The position numbers were made by a program, and so were the translations under genes. The notes beneath the pieces were generated by a model that was not told the origin of the DNA, searched no databases, and worked only from the letters and a program-made list of their open reading frames with translations. From Nageia nagi (lineage: Eukaryota; Pinophyta), in NCBI GenBank assembly GCA_050084985.1, contig JBITNC010000001.1, positions 35,898,001 through 35,962,000 on the forward strand: a stretch of 64,000 bases of DNA. The letters are read 5' to 3'. Positions 33,130 through 44,399 of the stretch are shown here, piece by piece (position 1 is the stretch's first letter; every line of letters begins with the position of its first letter).

Positions 33130-33670
33130 CTAATTAGATCCCTAATTTTCCCTACCATTTGAGTATAAAACCCCCCAAGTTCAAGATGTTTAATGGTGAA
33201 CAAGACCCAAAACAACATCTTATCAACTTTTAAGAGGAGTGCTTAATGAAATTAGGGTTAGAGGAGAAGTTCATGGTAAAGTTATTCCTAAGGAGTTTGA
33301 AAGGTGATGCTAATAAATGGTCTTATAATTTTTCTAATGGATAAATTGATCCTTTCAAGTTATTGGTTAAGGTATTCATGGGCCAATATAAGCACAACAT
33401 CAAAGAGTAAGGCATTGTTACAAAATTATGTGCAATGAGGCAAGGGCCTAATGAAACCCTATAGAAATACATACCATGGTTTAAAAAGGTATGGAAATCT
33501 ATTCAAATTAAATTAAATGAGAATAAAATTTTTGCTATTTTTCAAGATTCCATTATACTTGTTCTTAATTTGCATGCTCCTAGCAATAAAAATGTTGGTT
33601 TTGGAGTATTAGTTCAAGAATTATTACAAAAAGAGAATGTGTTGCTTGCATTGGGTGAAATCAATTATAC
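33130..33670 (+). pseudogene. Element E gag capsid region
   Basis: One frame with stops reads FKMFNGEQDPKQHLINF, then KFMVKLFLRSLKGDANKW, FVKVFMGQYKHN-like sequence and VTKLCAMRQGPNETL. The F-x-G-x-x-D-P-x-x-H-L start and the F-x-x-S-L-x-G-x-A-x-x-W block are standard for the capsid domain of plant Tat Gag. At least three stops, including TAA for Gln and TGG-derived codons, break it. An open frame resumes at 33637 and passes to the zinc knuckle after a frameshift. Confidence 0.75.
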
Positions 33671-33862
33671 ACCAAATCCTTTCAATAAAGATAATTGAAG
33701 AACATGTACCAATAAAGAAGAGAAAACCATACATATGGTTGACAAACCTGCTTCTCCTCCAAAATTGCAAAGATTGGCCACTACAAAAGATTTTGCATAT
33801 ACATTCCCAATTAGACAAGGTTTATTATGAGGGATCTCATGAAAAAAGGATTATTATAGCCT

Positions 33863-34087
33863 TTGGAAAGGTCTACACAAGATTATAACATTCCCATGGG
33901 AAGATCTAAGGCTTATTGCACATATCACCAAAGAAATGGACATGCTACAAATTTTTGTAAGACTTTAGAGGTAGCTATATTAGATTTTATTTCTAAAGGA
34001 AAATATCAAATTGATGAAAATGCTTCTAATCCAAGACATATAGTTAATACCATTACAGTTGACAAGGATGTATATGTTGGATTATGA
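33863..34087 (+). pseudogene. Element E zinc knuckle
   Basis: An open frame of 74 codons contains AYCTYHQRNGHATNFCKTLE, a CX3HX4HX4C zinc-knuckle-like motif, followed by the helix VAILDFISKGKYQID. This order (motif, then a hydrophobic helix with a basic end) is typical of Tat Gag and matches the two modules in C. It would bind the element RNA. Confidence 0.75.
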
Positions 34088-34378
34088 AGAGGACATCCAC
34101 ACCATGTTCCCAATCTGGTTACTAGAGAATAAGTAAGTATCCCACCTGATCCAAAGACATATAGTATGATTGAATAGTTAAAGAATACACATATAAAAAT
34201 TAGCTTTTATGATATCATTTCTACATTTACAACACATAGAGAAATCCTATATACTTTTTTTAAAAAGGAAACTATCACTACTAATATGTTAGCCACCATA
34301 TTTTTTGAGAAGCTTAGGCCTATCCAAGAATGTGATGCTAATTCCTTTTATAAATCTAGAAAACTAAATAAATAAATA

Positions 34379-34760
34379 TTGGAGGAATATTTAGCTTTGT
34401 ATATTACACCTTTGATTGATGTATGGGAAATCAAAACAATAATGGTATATAATGGATCAACTATAAATGTATGTTTCCATCTTTTTTTGACTCGATTACA
34501 AGAAAAAGGTATAGAGATCCCTCCACTAGAAGAAGCTACATTCATGATTAGAGCTTATGATATTTCATATAAAAAATGAGTGGGGATAGATACAATTATG
34601 ATAACTATAGGAGTAAGGATATTAGTAGTTAAATTCTAAGTGGTTGATTCAAAATTTTCCTATAATATACTTTTGGGAAGACCTTGGATTCATGATATGG
34701 ATACAATCCCTTCTACTCTACATGGATGATTGAAATTTAAATTTTAGGGTGAGGTGCATA
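34379..34760 (+). pseudogene. Element E aspartic protease
   Basis: The frame reads IKTIMVYNGSTINVCF, FLTRLQEKGIEIPPL, then after a TGA stop VGIDTIMITIGVRI and FSYNILLGRPWIHDMDTIPS. The position and the I-L-L-G-R-P-W-I end identify a retropepsin. The active-site triad D-x-G is not intact: the equivalent position reads VYNGS, with Tyr-Asn in place of Asp and its neighbour, so the enzyme would be dead even without the stops. Confidence 0.75.
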
Positions 34761-35800
34761 TAGTATTAGGAGATCCTAAGCCCTATGCACTATGTAATAC
34801 AACAAATTTTGATGGCCTTTCAATGATAACCCTAGGATATGAAATTGAGCCCTTGGAATATGCCAAACTAGGGGAAAATATAGAAAAGCATATTTAGATT
34901 ATGGAGATAGGGATGAGATCCTACAAAATTGAAGGAATACTAGATTTGTTTGCATTCATTAAAGACTTGAGATGACCCAAAATTCTTTCTATTGAAGATT
35001 GTTAGCAGTGTGTGATCCTACCTAAAGGTCACTAATGGCATGGAAATAATAAACATGGTGAAGGTTATTATTCTATTATATCTTTAATGCCCACTCAAAC
35101 TCCTTTAATGCAAGAACCATTATATTTAGAAATGGGTAAACACTTTCCATCTCCTTTTGTTCATAAATACATGGTACAAAATTTAAAGTATAAAGGGGGA
35201 GGCTTAGGTAGAAATGAATAAGGAATGCCTACTTTTCTTGATAACTCTAAATATCAAATGAAAAAAATAGGATTGGTTAGTGATGGAAGTGTAAAACAAA
35301 GAAGGGGACCAATTAAGTTTATTAAAGAGTGCAATTTGATTGAATTGTCTAGTGATATTCATAAAGATATATGGATTAATTATACTCTTCCAATGGAATT
35401 CAATTATTTTACTAATAATGATGATATTGTTGAATACTTGGGGGTACATTAAAAATTTCCCAAATATAATGAGAAACTAAATGCAAGCTATATCCTCAAT
35501 GAACATGCATATTTTGATCAAGAGATAAATTTTAATGAAGTTTTTTAGGTTCATCCCATAGATGGTGATGAAAATGATATATAAGGATTAGAGGAGTTAC
35601 CTTCTCTATTACAAAAGAAAGAAGAGCTTACATTTCTAGCAGAGGATTAGTGAACATCAATATTGGAATAATATATGAGGAAAAACTTATACAAATTGGA
35701 GCAACTATACCTCCCTTGTAGCAAGAAAGGTACAATAATAAGTTTATTAAACATCATAATTGTTTTTGTTGGTCTTACACTGATATGCCTAGTTTAGATC
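34760..35800 (+). pseudogene. Element E protease to reverse transcriptase linker
   Basis: Frames with few stops run through this stretch without a domain that I recognise; an open piece of 75 codons lies at 35225-35452. The phrase LGRNE followed by a stop and GMPTFLDNSKYQMKKIGL resembles low-complexity linker sequence found between protease and polymerase in Tat elements. Nothing else is supported. Confidence 0.45.
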
Positions 35801-36560
35801 CTTCCTTTGTTATGCATAATTTTCCATTAAAAAAATATGCTAAACTAATCAAGTAAAAGCTACAAAAAATGCACCCCTCTAAGGCATTGCTAGCCAAGAA
35901 AGAAATAGAGAAATATTTTAATGCTTGATTTATTAAGCCCATTGATTATTCTAAGTGGATGACTAACATCATCCCCATTTCCAAACCAACTAGTGAAATT
36001 TGGGTATATACTTATTTTATAGATATCAATAATCATATCCTAAGGATGATTTTATATTACCAAATATTGATATGATTATGGATAATATAGTGATTCATGA
36101 TACATTGTATTTTATGGATGGATTTTATAGTTATAATCAAATATTGATCAATTTGATTAACCAACATAAAATAACTTTTAATACTACATGGGGTAATTTT
36201 TATTGGAAGGTTATGCCTTTTGGACTCAAAAATGTAGGAGATACTTATCAAAGGGCTATGGTCACCATGTTTTATGAGCATATTCACAAAATGGTTAAGG
36301 TGTATGTTGATGAATCTTAGTTAAATCAAAGTAAGGACAAGATCATTTAGAAGCACTTGAGGAGGTTTTAATATTTTGAAAAGATACAAACTTATATTCA
36401 AACCTTAAAAGTATGCATTTGGAGTTACTTCAAGAAAATTGATAGGATTTATGGCTTATAAAAGAGGAATAGAGATAGATCCTAAGAAAGTGAAAGAAAT
36501 GATTAGTATGCCTCCACCAAGAACTTTAAAATAATTAAGAAGTATCCAAGGCAAAATCAA
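35800..36560 (+). pseudogene. Element E reverse transcriptase
   Basis: Conserved polymerase blocks appear in order: MHPSKALLAKKEIEKYFNA, FIKPIDYSKWMTNIIPISKP (fingers), YFIDINNH (palm start), FMDGF-equivalent and YNQILINLINQHKITFNTTW, then VMPFGLKNVGDTYQRAMVTM (36210-36270) and VKVYVDES. The catalytic YVDD is YVDE here (GAT GAA at 36310-36315). It would copy the element RNA into DNA. A frameshift lies in the D-F-x-L-P-N-I-D block near 36040-36080 and stops occur before and after. Confidence 0.88.
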
Positions 36561-37150
36561 TTAAGTTAGGAGGTTTATTTCATGGCTTGGAGATAAATGT
36601 AGGCCATTTACTACCTATTCAAGAAAGATATCAAGTTTGTATGGGATGATAAATATCAAAAAATTTTAAGGACATTAAATAATATTGCTAAACCCACCAA
36701 TCCTAGTTCCCATGGAATTTTTTGAGCTTGCTTATTTGTATATCTCAGCTACATTTTATGCATTGGGGGTAATGCTTTTTCAAAATAATATAGAGAAAAA
36801 ATAGAGGGCTATCTATTATCTCAGCAAGACATTCATAGATTATGAAACTAGATATACCCCAATGGAAAAGGTTTCTATGGAATTGTATTTGGTACTAAAA
36901 AATTAAGACATTACTTGTTATATTGCACTACATTTGTTATTATTCCTATTAATCCATTGAAATATATTGTGGTTAGAAAAAAATTAATAGGAAATGGAGA
37001 AAAATGGTTGATGTTATTACAGGAATTTGATATTAACATGATAAAGCAAAAGTTAGTTAAAGGATAGATAATTACAAATTTTATAGTTAAATTCCTTTAT
37101 AATAGAGAATCAATGGTGCATGAAGAATTTACAAATAAATATAAAGATGA
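36560..37150 (+). pseudogene. Element E RNase H (retroviral type)
   Basis: Fragments include the connection region (QGKIN, VRRFISWLGDK-like) and YLSATFYALGVMLFQNN, IYYLSKTFIDYETRYTPMEK, MELYLVLKN, then NPLKYIVVR-type and MVDVITGI-like sequence in shifting frames. The order (first beta strand with A-L-G-x-M-L-x-Q, then Y-L-S-K-T, then Y-T-P-x-E-K) is that of the RNase H that follows plant Ty3 reverse transcriptases. The catalytic residues cannot all be located. Confidence 0.75.
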
Positions 37151-37269
37151 TCCATGATGTTAGCAACATGAAGGTATGATAGAAGGCTACAAATGACTTG
37201 ATTTTGATGAAATCTCTATACTTGATGAGTACATGTACCTCATGGAAGATGAGCCTATTGTCTGAGAGC

Positions 37270-37690
37270 TATAATTTGATGGTTGAAAATGTTCCTATAG
37301 AGAAGGGTCAAGTATTATACTAGTATCTCCTACGAATATGGTAATCCCTATGGCTTACAAAATTGGTTTTGAGTGTACAAATAATATGGCTGAATATGAG
37401 GCATTGATATTAGGATTGAAAGCTGCTATTACATTAAAAAATTAAGGATATAGAGATATATGGGGATTCATAACTTGTCATTAACCAAGTACAAGATATT
37501 TTTGATAAAAATATGAAAATTTAAGGCCTTATAAATTGGTGGTTAATGACTTATTAGATCAATTTGATAGATATACTATTCAAAATATCCCAAGGACTAA
37601 TAATAGGTATGTAGATGCCATGGAAAGTGTAGCTTCTATTACACCAATTGAGATTGAGGATGAGGAGATATTTTGATAATTTGTAAGTTA
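37270..37690 (+). pseudogene. Element E second RNase H (archaeal type)
   Basis: The block VIPMAYKIGFECTNNMAEYE followed by ALILGLKAA (37340-37440) is the hallmark N-N-x-A-E-Y-E-A-L-I-x-G-L of the archaeal-type RNase H carried only by the Tat lineage among plant Ty3 elements. Its neighbours LVINQ-like (near 37478), PYKLVVNDLLDQF and NIPRTNNRYVDAMESVASI, the last including the D-A-x-A-x-x-A region, complete the domain. Stops interrupt it. This feature decides the lineage of E. Confidence 0.85.
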
Positions 37691-37739
37691 AGATCTCATT
37701 ATTACATTGAGGATATGCATGAAATTCAATTTATTTTAT

Positions 37740-39022
37740 TATAGAGGAGAATGATTTTCAAAATTGGTATTTTGACATCTACAATTACTTGAAGAATCAA
37801 ATAATTTCTAAAGGCTTTGATCAAAATGAAAGGGTGATATTAAAAATAACTACAATAAGGTATGCCATCATTGGTGAAGTCTTATATAGAATGTCATTTG
37901 ATGGTGTTTTACCTAGATGTTTGACACAACATGAAATAGCTACTACATTAGAACAAGCTCATGATGGTTTGTGTTGTGAAAATTCTCATTCAAAAGCTTT
38001 GTATACAAAAAATTTGAGAATTGGATATTATTGGCCTAATATGGGGAAGATTGCAAAGCTCATGTAAAAAATTTCTTACAACGTCAAAAACAAGCTAATT
38101 TAGAAAAGCAACCTACTTAGGATTTGCACTCCATTGTTTCAACTTGGCCATTTGCTACTTGGGGCATTGATTTGATTGGTATGATTAACCCTCATTCAAT
38201 GGAAGATCACAAGTTTATCATCAAAGCTACTAAGTTTACTACTAAATGGGTAGAGGCTATCCCAATGAAGTCAGTTACTTAAGATAAGGTCATTAAATTC
38301 CTTACTAAAAATAGTATCATAAAGTTTGGTGTACCACAAGGATTGATCATGGATAATGGACATAATTTTAAAGGTAAGGACATGAAAGCATTTTATAAAA
38401 AGTTGTATATTGTGCAAATGTTCTCCTCAATTTACTATCCTTAAGGAAATGGTCAAGTTAAATCTACTAACAAGACCATCAAGAGCATTCTAGCAAAAAC
38501 ATGGATTCAATGCAAGAAGGAATGGTATGAATAATTACCTTAACCACTTTGTGCATATAAGAATAGTGTTAAAAAAATCACTCAAGAAATACCTTTCTCA
38601 TTGTTGTATGGGGATGAAGCCATTGTACCATTGGACCTAGAGATTCTATCTCTAAGGATCTCATTACAAGGTGAAATTTTTGATGAAGAAGTAAGACAAG
38701 TAAGGTTATAGTAATTGGAATTATTAGATGAAAAGAGAATCAAAGCCATTGAACATTAGAAGGTATATCATATGAAACTCAAAAGAGCATTTGGAAAAAG
38801 ATAAAAGATAAAGAGTTTAACATGGGAGATTTAGTGTTGAAAGAGAATACCAATAAGATAGCAACATATGATAAAACAAAAGGAAAATTTGAACTGAATT
38901 GGTTGGATCTAGTTGTTGTAATGGAAGAAATAGGCTTAGGAGCATACAAATTATCATCCATGGATGGAAAAGAAGAACCCAAGACCTTTAATGTCACCCA
39001 TATAAAATGCTTCTATGCATAG
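37740..39022 (+). pseudogene. Element E integrase
   Basis: The HHCC finger lies in the open frame 37789-38067 (LYRMSFDGVLPRCLTQHE, EQAHDGLCCENSHSKAL, IGYYWPNMGKIAK). The core follows with WGIDLIGMINPHS (first Asp), MDNGHNFKGKDM (second Asp) and NGQVKSTNKTIKSIL, where the third catalytic residue, normally Glu, is Lys (AAA at 38460-38462). PFSLLYGDEAIVPLD and the tail MGDLVLKEN, KGKFELNW, LGAYKLSSMDG, FNVTHIKCFYA end it at a TAG near 39020. No chromodomain follows, as expected for Tat. Confidence 0.88.
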
Positions 39023-39029
39023 GAGTAGT

Positions 39030-40090
39030 GGCTCCATACCTTACAAAATATTAAAAATATTATGTAAGGTACCTGTATCATACTTTTATATTTTTAGTTT
39101 TTCATGAAACTATTATATTTATGCATAGATAAGACATGTATTACTATCCATGCATCTCTAAAAATGTGGAATGTAAAACAAAATATAGGGTAGCATAATA
39201 TCTACAAACCATGGACATGAAATGCAAGGTCATTGATGGACAATGATATGACTAGTGAGAGTTCACTCACTTAAAAGCTAAACCAATGATGTAGCTATGA
39301 GCAAGATGTTGACGTTGGCTCATCCTTAATGTAAAATACAACTTTTTATGTATCCACATGGTTTTGTTTTTGAACCATACAAATATGTCTTTAAGCCATA
39401 GTCATAAAATAGATGACCATCGATGGCTAATGATATGGATAGAGAAAGTTCACTCACTCAAAAGACAAATCAGTGATGCAACCATAAGTAGATTGATAAC
39501 ATTGATTCATTACTAATGGAATATGCAACTCATTATGAATCCATAATATTTTTATGCAAGGTATGCTAATAACTTTTTGCAAGTTTCTATAAAAAAATAG
39601 AAGAAACTACCAAGCTTTTCATGCTGTTAGTGGCATGGTCATTGTTCTATGTCATCAGTAGCATGAACATCATTGAAAAATCATCAAACAAAAATGCCAC
39701 CTCCTTTATTTCAAGGTATGGATGTAAGTATGATAGATTCTTCAATATTAGATATGATAGAATGATTAAATTCATGGTTAAATAGTACAAGGGGAAAAAT
39801 GACATCTTCTATTTCAAAGATTGGACATGGGACCATAAGACTACTTAATAGCAAAGTTCCTTCTAGAAAAAATACATCATAGTACTCAGAGAGACATCCT
39901 TGGTTGCATCAATTAAGGACCTTTTATGGGGATCTAAGCTAGAAGGGGGCAACAAAGGTACCCTCACCATCATTATCAACATTAGTAGATAGTGCAGCAA
40001 AGAGTTTAAAGTTCTCAAAAATTTTCTATTTCATTTATTATTTAGATATGTAATTTTATTGCTTCAATCATGCCTCCAAAAGGGGTAAAA
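39030..40090 (+). other. Element E 3' untranslated region
   Basis: About 1 kb between the integrase stop and the LTR, non-coding, with the tandem repeat listed. It ends in the polypurine tract CCAAAAGGGGTAAAA at 40076-40090, matching that of C. Confidence 0.75.
39200..39590 (+). repeat. Tandem 187-base repeat in element E 3' UTR
   Basis: Two units contain CATTGATGG or CATCGATGG, AATGATATG(A/G), GAGA(G/A)(A/T)GTTCACTCAC and GATG(T/C)A(G/A)C(T/C)A(T/A)(G/A)A. They are offset by 187 bases. Reverse complements of the same units lie at 5040-5400. Confidence 0.75.
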
Positions 40091-40724
40091 TGTAGATGCC
40101 TAAAAATGAATTATTATTTATTAAATAATTCATTTTATAACATCAAGGATATTTATTGTAAAAAGGGGTTAAAATAATACCCAAGGTAATCTAATCAATG
40201 TAATGGACCATCATACAATGTGAGAAGGGATCAAATATCTAAAAGATTCCTTAAATGATGTATTGTGCAATGATCCCAAGAATCTAAGAAGACAATAACA
40301 CTACTAGATAAAGACATCAAAGGCAATACAAAAGGTATCATATGAGGGTATTAAAGATCTAAGAGAGACTTCAACAACTACAATATCACTCTATCCTACC
40401 AACAATGGTGTTTTATAACACCACCTCTACATATATCTATTAAGCCCTTTATTTCACTCTTGCATGTTTTTATTCCATCTATAGTTCTATTTATTCCAAA
40501 AAGCCAGTGGCATAGCACTTATGGGCCATTGGTATCATGTGTATGGATGAATGAATATTTGTATTTGATGAATGGTTTTCATTATGAGATAAACATGAAA
40601 ATATATTGAAGGTACATTGATTATCATTATTCGTTGTTATCATATTTTTGATATATGCTTCAATAAAATATTGTAGACAAATAGTGCATCAATTATATCA
40701 TTTATGCATTATTTAAGGTCTACA
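40091..40724 (+). repeat. Element E 3' LTR
   Basis: Starts TGTAGATGCC and ends AGGTCTACA, followed by ATTTT. It retains the canonical TG start lost in the 5' copy. Confidence 0.92.
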
Positions 40725-41410
40725 ATTTTAGAAATCATTTTATTATATAAAATTTTCCAATACTTTCCATATTCTTTTATGATTCTTTTAATTATATTTT
40801 TGTCCTTGATATTCTATTTGAATCTTTCTTTTAATACAATAGCTTGTTGAATTCTTTTTTTATTCTTTTCAAGATGTATAGTACAATTATGCACATGCTT
40901 ATGTAAATTATCATAATTGGATTGCAAAATAAAAATTAGATATGTTAGTAAAATGTTATTCAAATATAAATTCATAAATATGATCATAAATAATATCTAA
41001 CAAATATATAATTTACCTTAATAACTTCTTTTATCATCTCTATTATATCAACTTTATCTTTGTCAAAACTACATTTATTAAAGTTATGCTTGTGCTTTGG
41101 AATTTAGATTTTCTAACCTATTCAATGCAAGGTCTAAGTCATTATCTCTTGAAGAAGTGATTTTGGCTTTACCTAAGTGATCTACTTAAATAAAGCATGC
41201 AATTTTTTAAGGTTCATTTTCTATTAGAGAAAAATAATGTTCTCTCTTACCAAAGTTGGTAAATGGAGCTAAAATTTCTTTAAATAGAACTTTAGCTTGA
41301 ATTTTCCACATCCTTGCTACCAAAATAGATTTCAACACTAATTTTTTGATTAATTTATCCAATTACTTGTTACAAAAATATTTCATTATAATGTACCCAA
41401 TTTGGAACAT
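40725..41410 (-). pseudogene. Unrecognised minus-strand gene remnant, upstream part
   Basis: Reading the minus strand downward from about 41410: KSILVARMWKIQAKVLFKEI, LAPFTNFGKREHYFSLIE, then after two stops SRDNDLDLALNRLENLNSKA; after a shift HNFNKCSFDKDKVDIIEMIK, EVIK, followed by GTAAATTATA, a possible splice donor; then NYDNLHKHVHNCTIHLEKNK, KRIQQAIVLKERFK, a TAG, NIKDKNIIKRIIKEYGKYWK and ILYNKMISK. The frame then passes the E insertion point into 32219-32112 without a break. Protein-like composition and the long frames suggest a former gene. I do not recognise the family; another transposon gene is as likely as a host gene. Confidence 0.4.
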
Positions 41411-42480
41411 CTAAACATCATCCCTCATGCCTATTCATTGTGATATTTAGTACTTATATTAGGAGTATTTTATTTGTCAAATTATGTCATGTCTTCAATT
41501 ATGAGAAATATTGTAGAAGGTATAAATTTTTTCACAAGTCCAAGATTGCTAATTTATCTTTTGTAATGTATGGAGAATCTTTTGCTAATTGTTTTGACAA
41601 GTGATATGATATGATTTTGTTAAGAAATGAGGGAGATATTTCATTTTGAAGTTTGCTACTTGAGTTAGTTTTTAAACATCACATGCACCAAAATTGATTA
41701 GGAAAATTCAAATAGAACAAAGATATTTCATTTTAAGGTTACCCAGGATCATAATTATTAGTATTTTCAAGATATAATCACCTATTATGGAAGACTATAG
41801 CATACTCAAGGGCATCATCTTGTACATTAGGTGATTATAGCATAACTCAAGGGCATCATCTTGTACATTTGATACTTTGATCATTCAAAGCTTAGGGATG
41901 CTTCCCTTATCTACCTTTTAGGGTTTAGGGATGTTCCCTATCCTATAAGTTTCTCATATACACTTCTACACCTCTTGGATAGCTAATGCCTATCATTATT
42001 TCAATTTAGGGCCGTGTACCAACGATTAGGATCCATCTTGAGACTTATGCCTAGCTTAAGAGCTACCTTGGGACTTGTACCAACCTTGAGGAGTTATTTA
42101 AGCATTTTGGAGTCTTGGGCTTTACCCTAGAGCTTATTACAACCCTATACTTTTCTTGATCATTATTATATATATTTGGCTCTTATATTACTCTTATATT
42201 ATATTTGGAATATGAATGAATATTGCTACATATTTTTGCTATTCTTCTATCTTCATTATGAATGGGAATGTATGCAAATTGAGTATTTTTGGAGCTATAT
42301 TTCTATTATATAATAGATTTGAGTTATGCTCTAGTTTTGGTCATAAACATATGTTCTATGAGATTCTATCTATTGCTATTATATCTCAATTTAAGTACAT
42401 GATTTTGATGGTTATTGATCTTGTTCTTAGATTCCTAATTCATGGATAAGTGTGGAATTGAATGCTTAATTGGATAAAAC
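41411..42480. other. Non-coding stretch with a 40-base tandem duplication
   Basis: At 41793-41870 a unit containing ATAGCATA(A)CTCAAGGG and CATCATCTTGTACATT occurs twice in tandem. The remainder shows no recognised feature. The plus-strand open frame at 42216-42449 has no motif. Confidence 0.55.
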
Positions 42481-42489
42481 CTAGAAAGG

Positions 42490-43255
42490 TATATTATATT
42501 AATTCAAAAGACAAATATTTGTCCTCTATTAAAGGATGAATACCTAATGTAGGTGTTGTTGAAGCCAAAGGAGTACTACCATCATTCTCAGAAGTAACCT
42601 CAACCTCTTGAACTTCTTAACTTTGGAGAACATTAATGAGATTGTAAATCATTGGAACCATACCTTGAAGAAAAAAATCTTCATCTTGTGGTGGCTCACA
42701 ATGAGCATTTCTACCCAAAGCAAATGAGATCCCACTTAAATATAGAATTGGAATATTAGGAAGACTTGGGGTGGGTTTGAGGGGAACATTTGAATGGAAG
42801 AATATTATTTACCTATGTTTATTGTTTTCACCTAGAGGTATCAACAAATTAATTTTAGGATTATCACATGTGATATGGTTACCACATATGATATGATGAT
42901 ATTAAAATACCTAGTTCTTATTACTATAACTATTATTTTTGTTATAGCAATGTTTGATGTTGTGCCTACTACTATAATGGCTAATGTGATGGATGTTATG
43001 GATTTTATTACTGCTATTGCTACTATGGCTATTATTGGTGTTGTGATTATTATTATTGTTATGAATGTTTTTATTGCTATGGTTATTGTTACTACTATGG
43101 ATATTGTTGTTGTTGTAATGGCCATTACATTTCTTAAATATCCTCTTCAAAGAGAGTATGTACAAAAAAATATGTAATGTGTTTTGATGCTAAGGGTATG
43201 TCATTCACTTTCAATACTACATTTGACATCCTCTTTCTCTTATTTTTCTATATTA
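42490..43255 (-). pseudogene. Possible minus-strand reading frame with Asn/His-rich repeat
   Basis: The minus strand reads MSNVVLKVNDIPLASKHITY near 43230, then a low-complexity part rich in Asn, His and Ser encoded by AAT, AAC, CAT and AGT codons (43165-42911), then NVPLKPTPSLPNIPILYL, SGISFALGRNAHCEPPQDED, FFLQGMVPMIYNLINVLQS, a stop and TPLASTTPTLGIHPLIED. The outer segments look protein-like, but the middle may be only a trinucleotide repeat. It could belong to the same remnant as 40725-41410. Family unknown. Confidence 0.3.
42905..43125. repeat. Degenerate ATT/GTT trinucleotide repeat
   Basis: The plus strand is dominated by ATT, GTT, GCT and ACT triplets (TATTATTATTGTTATGA and similar), giving long open frames on both strands: Ile/Val-rich on plus and Thr/Ile-rich or Asn/His-rich on minus. 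The opposing frames are by-products of the repeat. Confidence 0.75.
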
Positions 43256-43439
43256 AATATTTACACCTACCTCAAAATCTCCATAATTCTTCAAATGATG
43301 ACCTTTAAGATTAGCATATCATCATGAAGCAAGGAAGTTTGATCTTTCCTACAAATAAATTGTAATTCAAAATATTAGCTTGAATTTTATATAACACATT
43401 AAAAAATTAATGACTAAGAAAATTATAATACCTACATTT

Positions 43440-43444
43440 ATTCT
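43440..43444 (+). repeat. Target-site duplication of element D (left)
   Basis: ATTCT here and ATTCC at 49542-49546 flank D, differing by one C to T change. Confidence 0.65.
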
Positions 43445-44144
43445 TGATCCAAATTTGATCATGTGTTAGGTTGTCTTTTCAGGAAAATTCTTAATCTAGT
43501 GGTATATGTGCTTGGAGATAGACTAAAGACCAAAATATGGAGTTTTTTGGATTCCATTTTAGGCTAACAATGGCATGCAAATTACTAATTTTAGGCCACT
43601 AATAGAGTGCACCTTAATGAGTTAGTAGGGGAATTTGAAGAGATGATGTTTTGGGAGACTGAGTAATTTAGGTTCCTTGGTCAATATTTTAGAGTGTTTT
43701 GGAGGCTTATTTAATGGCATATTTCATTCTTGATTCTCAATGAATGATAATTACATAATTTTAGGATTTTAGAATTATAATAGTTTGAAGGAAGACCAAG
43801 AGTCATTCTAGAATTATTGTAGTTTTAAGATTATTTCTTCTTGTTGTAGGATATTATAGTAAATGTAGGAGATTGTGTTACCATTATTTTGATGGTATTT
43901 TTTCTATGCATATAATATTGTAATGTCCATAGAAAATGAGAAGAGAAGGCTCCAATTCCATACTAGATTAACCACATTGGGTGAACTATGGTAAAATTAT
44001 TATGTTGATCTTATTGTGTGTTTGAGATTCTAACTTGTGATTCACATTATGCAATTTGTATGATCTCATAATGGTGAATGTATTTTTATTCAAATATGTA
44101 AATGAGGATTTGAGTATGCTATAAAATTCAATGATTATAGATCA
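43445..44144 (+). repeat. Element D 5' LTR
   Basis: Begins TGATCCAAATTTGATCATG and ends TTATAGATCA. It matches 48815-49541 with phrases such as TGCTTGGAGATAGACTAAAG and GAAGGAAGACCAAGAGTCAT in both. Confidence 0.9.
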
Positions 44145-44146
44145 CA

Positions 44147-44160
44147 TGGTATCAAAGCTT
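44147..44160 (+). promoter_or_regulatory. Element D primer-binding site
   Basis: TGGTATCAAAGCTT lies two bases inside the 5' LTR and differs by one base from the tRNA-iMet site TGGTATCAGAGC. Confidence 0.85.
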
Positions 44161-44399
44161 GTGTATGTCAAATTTAGGACAAAAAATTTGGGTATTTTAG
44201 ACCACTAGCAGCATATTTTTTTATGTTTGGGAGATCTCAAAGACTAGAGTTGATTCCATAGGATCTCAAGATTGGTTGAAAGGGAGACCAACTAAAATGG
44301 GTAATGCAAAGGATCAATAGTATACTATTCATACCATGACAGATGTTAATTTTGAAAGAAGATTATTGACAATGGAGAATCATTTGGCTCATTTGGTTG

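Larger units (their letters stand above)
32220..40724 (+). mobile_element. Element E: Tat-lineage Ty3 retrotransposon
   Basis: E has a 592-base 5' LTR, a 634-base 3' LTR, near-perfect target duplication, a polypurine tract and a full gag-pol order: gag, zinc knuckle, protease, reverse transcriptase, RNase H, second (archaeal-type) RNase H, integrase, long 3' UTR. The dual RNase H, the PFGLKN-G-TYQRAM form of the polymerase motif and the I-L-L-G-R-P-W-I protease end place it in the plant Tat lineage. All genes are interrupted by stops. E interrupts a minus-strand reading frame. Confidence 0.93.

Noticed and set aside
42841-43177. Overlapping open frames on both strands as genes (Ile/Val-rich membrane protein or Thr-rich protein)
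   Set aside because: A degenerate trinucleotide repeat without stop codons on either strand explains them; compositions are simple and opposing frames are mutually exclusive.
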